DNA of 56,195 nucleotides from JASJBU01 sp039714735 (GTDB taxonomy: Bacteria; Pseudomonadota; Gammaproteobacteria; Chromatiales; Chromatiaceae): NCBI GenBank assembly GCA_039714735.1, contig JBDLIT010000010.1:1-56195 (forward strand), given 5' to 3'. The notes beneath the pieces were generated by a model that was not told the DNA's origin, did no database searches, and saw nothing but the letters and a program-made list of their open reading frames with translations. Position 1 is the first letter of the stretch. Each line of letters begins with the position of its first letter. Below, piece after piece: positions 53,634 through 56,195 of this stretch. Made by a program: the position numbers and the translations under genes.

Positions 53634-55658
53634 TCATTCCTTCAATTCAGCCTTCATTCTGTCCAACAGTTCCCGGTCGAGCAGTCCCAGGCCGCTGCCG
53701 TCGGGCGCCTGTTTTGCTTCGACATAATCGCGGATCTCCGAGAAACGCTGCTCTGCCTGTTCGTTCTCTTGCAGCCTTGGCACCCGTGTCTTGGCGATAT
53801 CGAAGGCGTTGAAATTCAGCTCTTTCAGACCGAAGCCCTTCATGCGCCGCACCGCTTTCATCATGGCGCGGTTACGAAAACGAGTCAGGTCTTCACTGGT
53901 GATCCGTTCCAGACCTTCACGCCGAGCGCCGAATTCCGCCGCCTTTTTGATGCCTGCGCGGACAAATTCCGGGGCTGACTCCACTCGCGTCAAGGCTTCC
54001 GGCTCCCACTCGACACCGGCCATATCCGTCTCGATAACTCGCTGCACATCTTCGCCGGAGACAATTTTGGCGTCTCGGCGTTTTGCCTCGCGTTCGGCGG
54101 CGGCCTCCATGCTCGGTTTCACGAACATCCTGACTTGCGGTTCGCGGTTGGCCAACAGTCTCTCCAGCAATTTCTCCGCCTCGGCTTCCCAGGGCAGTTT
54201 CCGCGTGGCGTCATCCTCATCTTCGAGGCGATGCAGCAGCTTGATATTGACTTCCAGACGGCCTTCGTTGCGGGCCACATCTTCGGCCACGGCAAACACA
54301 CCTTCACGCAGGAAGCCGGGCAGAGTATCAAGATAGGACTTGGCCTCCGCAGTCCAGGTCAGCCCGCTGGAGGAGGTCTCACTCTGCACTGTACCGGAGC
54401 TATGGTCCGGCCGCTTCCCCGGAAACTTGTCACCGAAGCGTTTGGCCGCCAGGCTGCTCATGTGCTCAGGGGTGATCAGACTCTCGCCCAGCTCCTCTAC
54501 ATAGGTCTCGGCGCGCTTGCGCACCATCTTGCGCAGAAAACCGGGTACCCGTACCAGGCGTTGTAACGCTTCCGGTGACCAGGCAACCATACTATTCTGT
54601 TGTTCAACCAGCGGCTGGATGATGTCCTGGCCGCTTGGATAGTGGCCGCACCAGGGGTCCGCGTCCATGATGGTGCCGCCCATTGCCAGGGGGCGTGCAC
54701 GACAGCCGCCGCAGAGTTTTTGATATTCACATTGACCGCACTTACCACCGAGAGTCGGATTGCGTAACTGCTGGAAGGTCGGTGAGTTGTCCCAGATCTC
54801 CCAGAACTTCTGTTCATGGATAGTACCATCCACATCAGGAATATAGGGGCAGGCGGTTACCGCGCCCTCGGGGGTGATGCGGCAGTAGTGGATGCCGGCC
54901 AGGCAGCCACCGCCCTCGTAGCCCTGAGCGCGGGTTAGAGTTGATGCGGGATCATGCTCATAGGCGACCCGTTTGAAGTGGGGTGCGCAACGAGCGCGAA
55001 TGAGCAGATCCCGGGTCTGCTCCTGGGCCTCCACCAGTTGTTTGAGTACCTGTTCGTAACGCGCCGGGGTGATATCCGACATGGATTCGCCGCGCCCGGT
55101 GCAGACCAGGAAAAAGATATTGAGCACATGGGCGCCGCAGGCCTGGGCGAAGTCGATCATCGACTGCACCTCATGGGCGTTTCGTTCTGTGACCGAGAAG
55201 TGCACCTGGAAAGGCAGGTCCTGTTTGCGGCAGTGGTCCATGCCGGCGAGAGTCTTCTCCCAACTGCCGGGACAGCCGCGGAAGCTGTCATGGTGCACGG
55301 GATCAAGGGAGTCGATACTGATGCCCATACCTATGACCCCGGCGGCCTTCAGTGTCTTGACCCGCTCCTCGTTCAGCAGCACACCGTTGCTGCCGACCAC
55401 CATGGAGAGCCCCAGCTGGCTGCCGTGGGCGACCAGCTCTTCCAGATCACGCCGCAGCAGGGGCTCACCGCCGGTGAGCACCACCATGGTCTCATCGCTA
55501 CGCGAGACGATCTCGTCCAGCAGGCCTTTGACCTCGTCGGTGCCCAACTCACCCTCACCGCCTTCAAGACGGGTATCGGCGTCCATGTAGCAGTGCGCAC
55601 AGGCCAGATTACAGCGTCGGGTCAGGTTGATGGCGATTAGATAGAGATCGTTGTTCAC
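53634..55658 (-). CDS. radical SAM/SPASM-like protein with four PCP_red-like repeats
   Basis: A 674-residue protein. The radical SAM cluster motif CNLACAHC is at residues 16-23, with GGEPLLRRD near 63. A NirJ/AhbC/AhbD-type C-terminal cluster region has cysteines at about 252, 259, 270, 307, 310, 316, 319 (CGGCRARP) and 337. After it come four PCP_red-like segments at about 360-405, 435-480, 490-545 and 551-597, each starting W-x-x-E-A. PCP_red domains occur with light-independent protochlorophyllide reductase. Start: GTG 55658 has GAGGA 6 nt upstream; an earlier GTG lies inside a repeat. With hemG downstream, a role in heme or modified tetrapyrrole maturation is inferred. Confidence 0.88.
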   Translation of the reverse strand: MNNDLYLIAINLTRRCNLACAHCYMDADTRLEGGEGELGTDEVKGLLDEIVSRSDETMVVLTGGEPLLRRDLEELVAHGSQLGLSMVVGSNGVLLNEERVKTLKAAGVIGMGISIDSLDPVHHDSFRGCPGSWEKTLAGMDHCRKQDLPFQVHFSVTERNAHEVQSMIDFAQACGAHVLNIFFLVCTGRGESMSDITPARYEQVLKQLVEAQEQTRDLLIRARCAPHFKRVAYEHDPASTLTRAQGYEGGGCLAGIHYCRITPEGAVTACPYIPDVDGTIHEQKFWEIWDNSPTFQQLRNPTLGGKCGQCEYQKLCGGCRARPLAMGGTIMDADPWCGHYPSGQDIIQPLVEQQNSMVAWSPEALQRLVRVPGFLRKMVRKRAETYVEELGESLITPEHMSSLAAKRFGDKFPGKRPDHSSGTVQSETSSSGLTWTAEAKSYLDTLPGFLREGVFAVAEDVARNEGRLEVNIKLLHRLEDEDDATRKLPWEAEAEKLLERLLANREPQVRMFVKPSMEAAAEREAKRRDAKIVSGEDVQRVIETDMAGVEWEPEALTRVESAPEFVRAGIKKAAEFGARREGLERITSEDLTRFRNRAMMKAVRRMKGFGLKELNFNAFDIAKTRVPRLQENEQAEQRFSEIRDYVEAKQAPDGSGLGLLDRELLDRMKAELKE

Positions 55659-55668
55659 TGGGTTCCTC

Positions 55669-55749
55669 GTTCCCACGCTCCTGCGTAGAAATGCATAACG
55701 TACTCGTCGGATGCTCCCGTATGGGTTCCCACGTGGGAGCGTGGGAACC
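55669..55749. repeat. GTTCCCACGCTC-type inverted repeat
   Basis: GTTCCCACGCTC at 55669-55680 is the exact reverse complement of 55737-55748. A nested hairpin GGTTCCCAC / GTGGGAACC lies at 55724-55749. This repeat class is common in gammaproteobacterial intergenic DNA. It fills the gap between the two PCP_red genes and reaches the 5' end of the radical SAM gene. Confidence 0.75.
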
Positions 55750-55788
55750 AGAGGATTTTCTCTGTGCCCTCAGTGTCGCCGTGGCCCA

Positions 55789-56195
55789 TCATTTGCTGTT
55801 TCTCGGATCATTGGGATCCAGGTGAAAGACACCACGCTCGGCCCAGATCTGTTTAATCGCATCTACGGCTTGTTCAGTGACCAGCTCAAGGTCGTTACGC
55901 CGGCTCCAACCCTCGATCTCCTTGACCAGCATGCCGCGCACCATCTCCGGCGCCTTTGCAATGCGTTCTCTTGCTGCGGGTTCCCAGGCCATGGTCTCTT
56001 CACTGGACTCGGAGCCTGCCTGAAATGTCTGCATCACCTGTTGCACGAAGGCGGGATCGATCTGCTCCAGATCCTTCTGCCTGGCGATGGTCTCGGCCGC
56101 CTTGCGGGTCATGTCCCGACAGAAGCCTGGCGGCACGCTGCTCAGCATACCCTCGGCCTCGGCTGTCCAGTTGCTTGAGGTTTCAGTGGCAGGCA
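55789..56195 (-). CDS. PCP_red domain protein, 5'-truncated by window edge
   Basis: The frame is open to the window end, so only the last ~134 residues are visible. It holds two PCP_red-like segments: WTAEAEGMLSSVPPGFCRDM followed by a helix to about FVQQVMQTF, and WEPAARERIAKAPEMVRGML followed by TEQAVDAIKQIW. The end is FHLDPNDPRNSK. The ATG at 56148 is internal, since the domain's WTAEAE start lies upstream of it. It is co-directional with the radical SAM gene, 130 nt away. The missing N-terminus could carry another radical SAM domain. Confidence 0.82.
   Translation of the reverse strand, partial: PATETSSNWTAEAEGMLSSVPPGFCRDMTRKAAETIARQKDLEQIDPAFVQQVMQTFQAGSESSEETMAWEPAARERIAKAPEMVRGMLVKEIEGWSRRNDLELVTEQAVDAIKQIWAERGVFHLDPNDPRNSK

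Overview
The window comes from a gammaproteobacterium, most likely a chemolithoautotrophic sulfur oxidiser of the Chromatiales/Sedimenticola/Thiodiazotropha type. I infer this from gene content: a flavocytochrome c sulfide dehydrogenase (fccAB), the acetate module DUF4212-symporter-DUF294-exonuclease-acsA, an oadGAB sodium pump, and the standard gammaproteobacterial rpmF-plsX-fab-acpP-pabC-mltG-tmk-holB-pilZ-tatD block. No taxonomic marker RNA is present, so the placement is inference. Apart from one RAYT transposase there is no phage, insertion sequence, CRISPR array or island; most of the window is core chromosome.

Layout. 1-1.6 kb: a SUMF1-like protein and a RAYT transposase with REP hairpins. 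1.7-4.7 kb: recombination/replication block dnaX-ybaB-recR, then hinT. 4.7-10.7 kb: a copper P-type ATPase, fccAB, a small hypothetical and a universal stress protein. 10.7-15.5 kb: lysine/diaminopimelate genes (lysA, dapL, a Spx/YffB-like protein), an unknown small protein and a diguanylate cyclase. 15.8-23.5 kb: acetate uptake and activation with its putative signalling protein. 24-32.4 kb: single genes (DUF3179, NMP/thymidine phosphorylase, FmdB-like, membrane metallopeptidase, DUF2914, a REC/GGDEF-like/coiled-coil membrane protein, HDOD, Maf/YceF). 32.8-36 kb: oadGAB. 36-47.6 kb: yceD to tatD. 47.7 kb: tRNA-Leu(UAA). 47.8-52 kb: an NtrC-type two-component system with a small membrane partner. 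52-56.2 kb: hemG, a NirJ/AhbD-like radical SAM protein carrying four PCP_red-like repeats, and a second PCP_red protein cut by the window edge.

Functional reading. FccAB would deliver sulfide electrons to the c-type cytochrome pool. The symporter and AcsA turn acetate into acetyl-CoA, and the fab operon uses acetyl/malonyl units for fatty acids. HemG and the radical SAM/PCP_red proteins suggest tetrapyrrole chemistry.

The least explained material is non-coding. Two ~105-bp hairpin elements (19348-19451 and 53508-53615) and a ~110-bp tandem array after oadB (36052-36355) fold into hairpins whose stems covary between copies, while most loops keep GGA. All three read GGA in the sense direction of the flanking genes. 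That resembles CsrA/RsmA binding sites and may be a dispersed, undescribed RNA element family. Separate REP families occur near the RAYT gene, between lysA and dapL, before copA and before the radical SAM gene.
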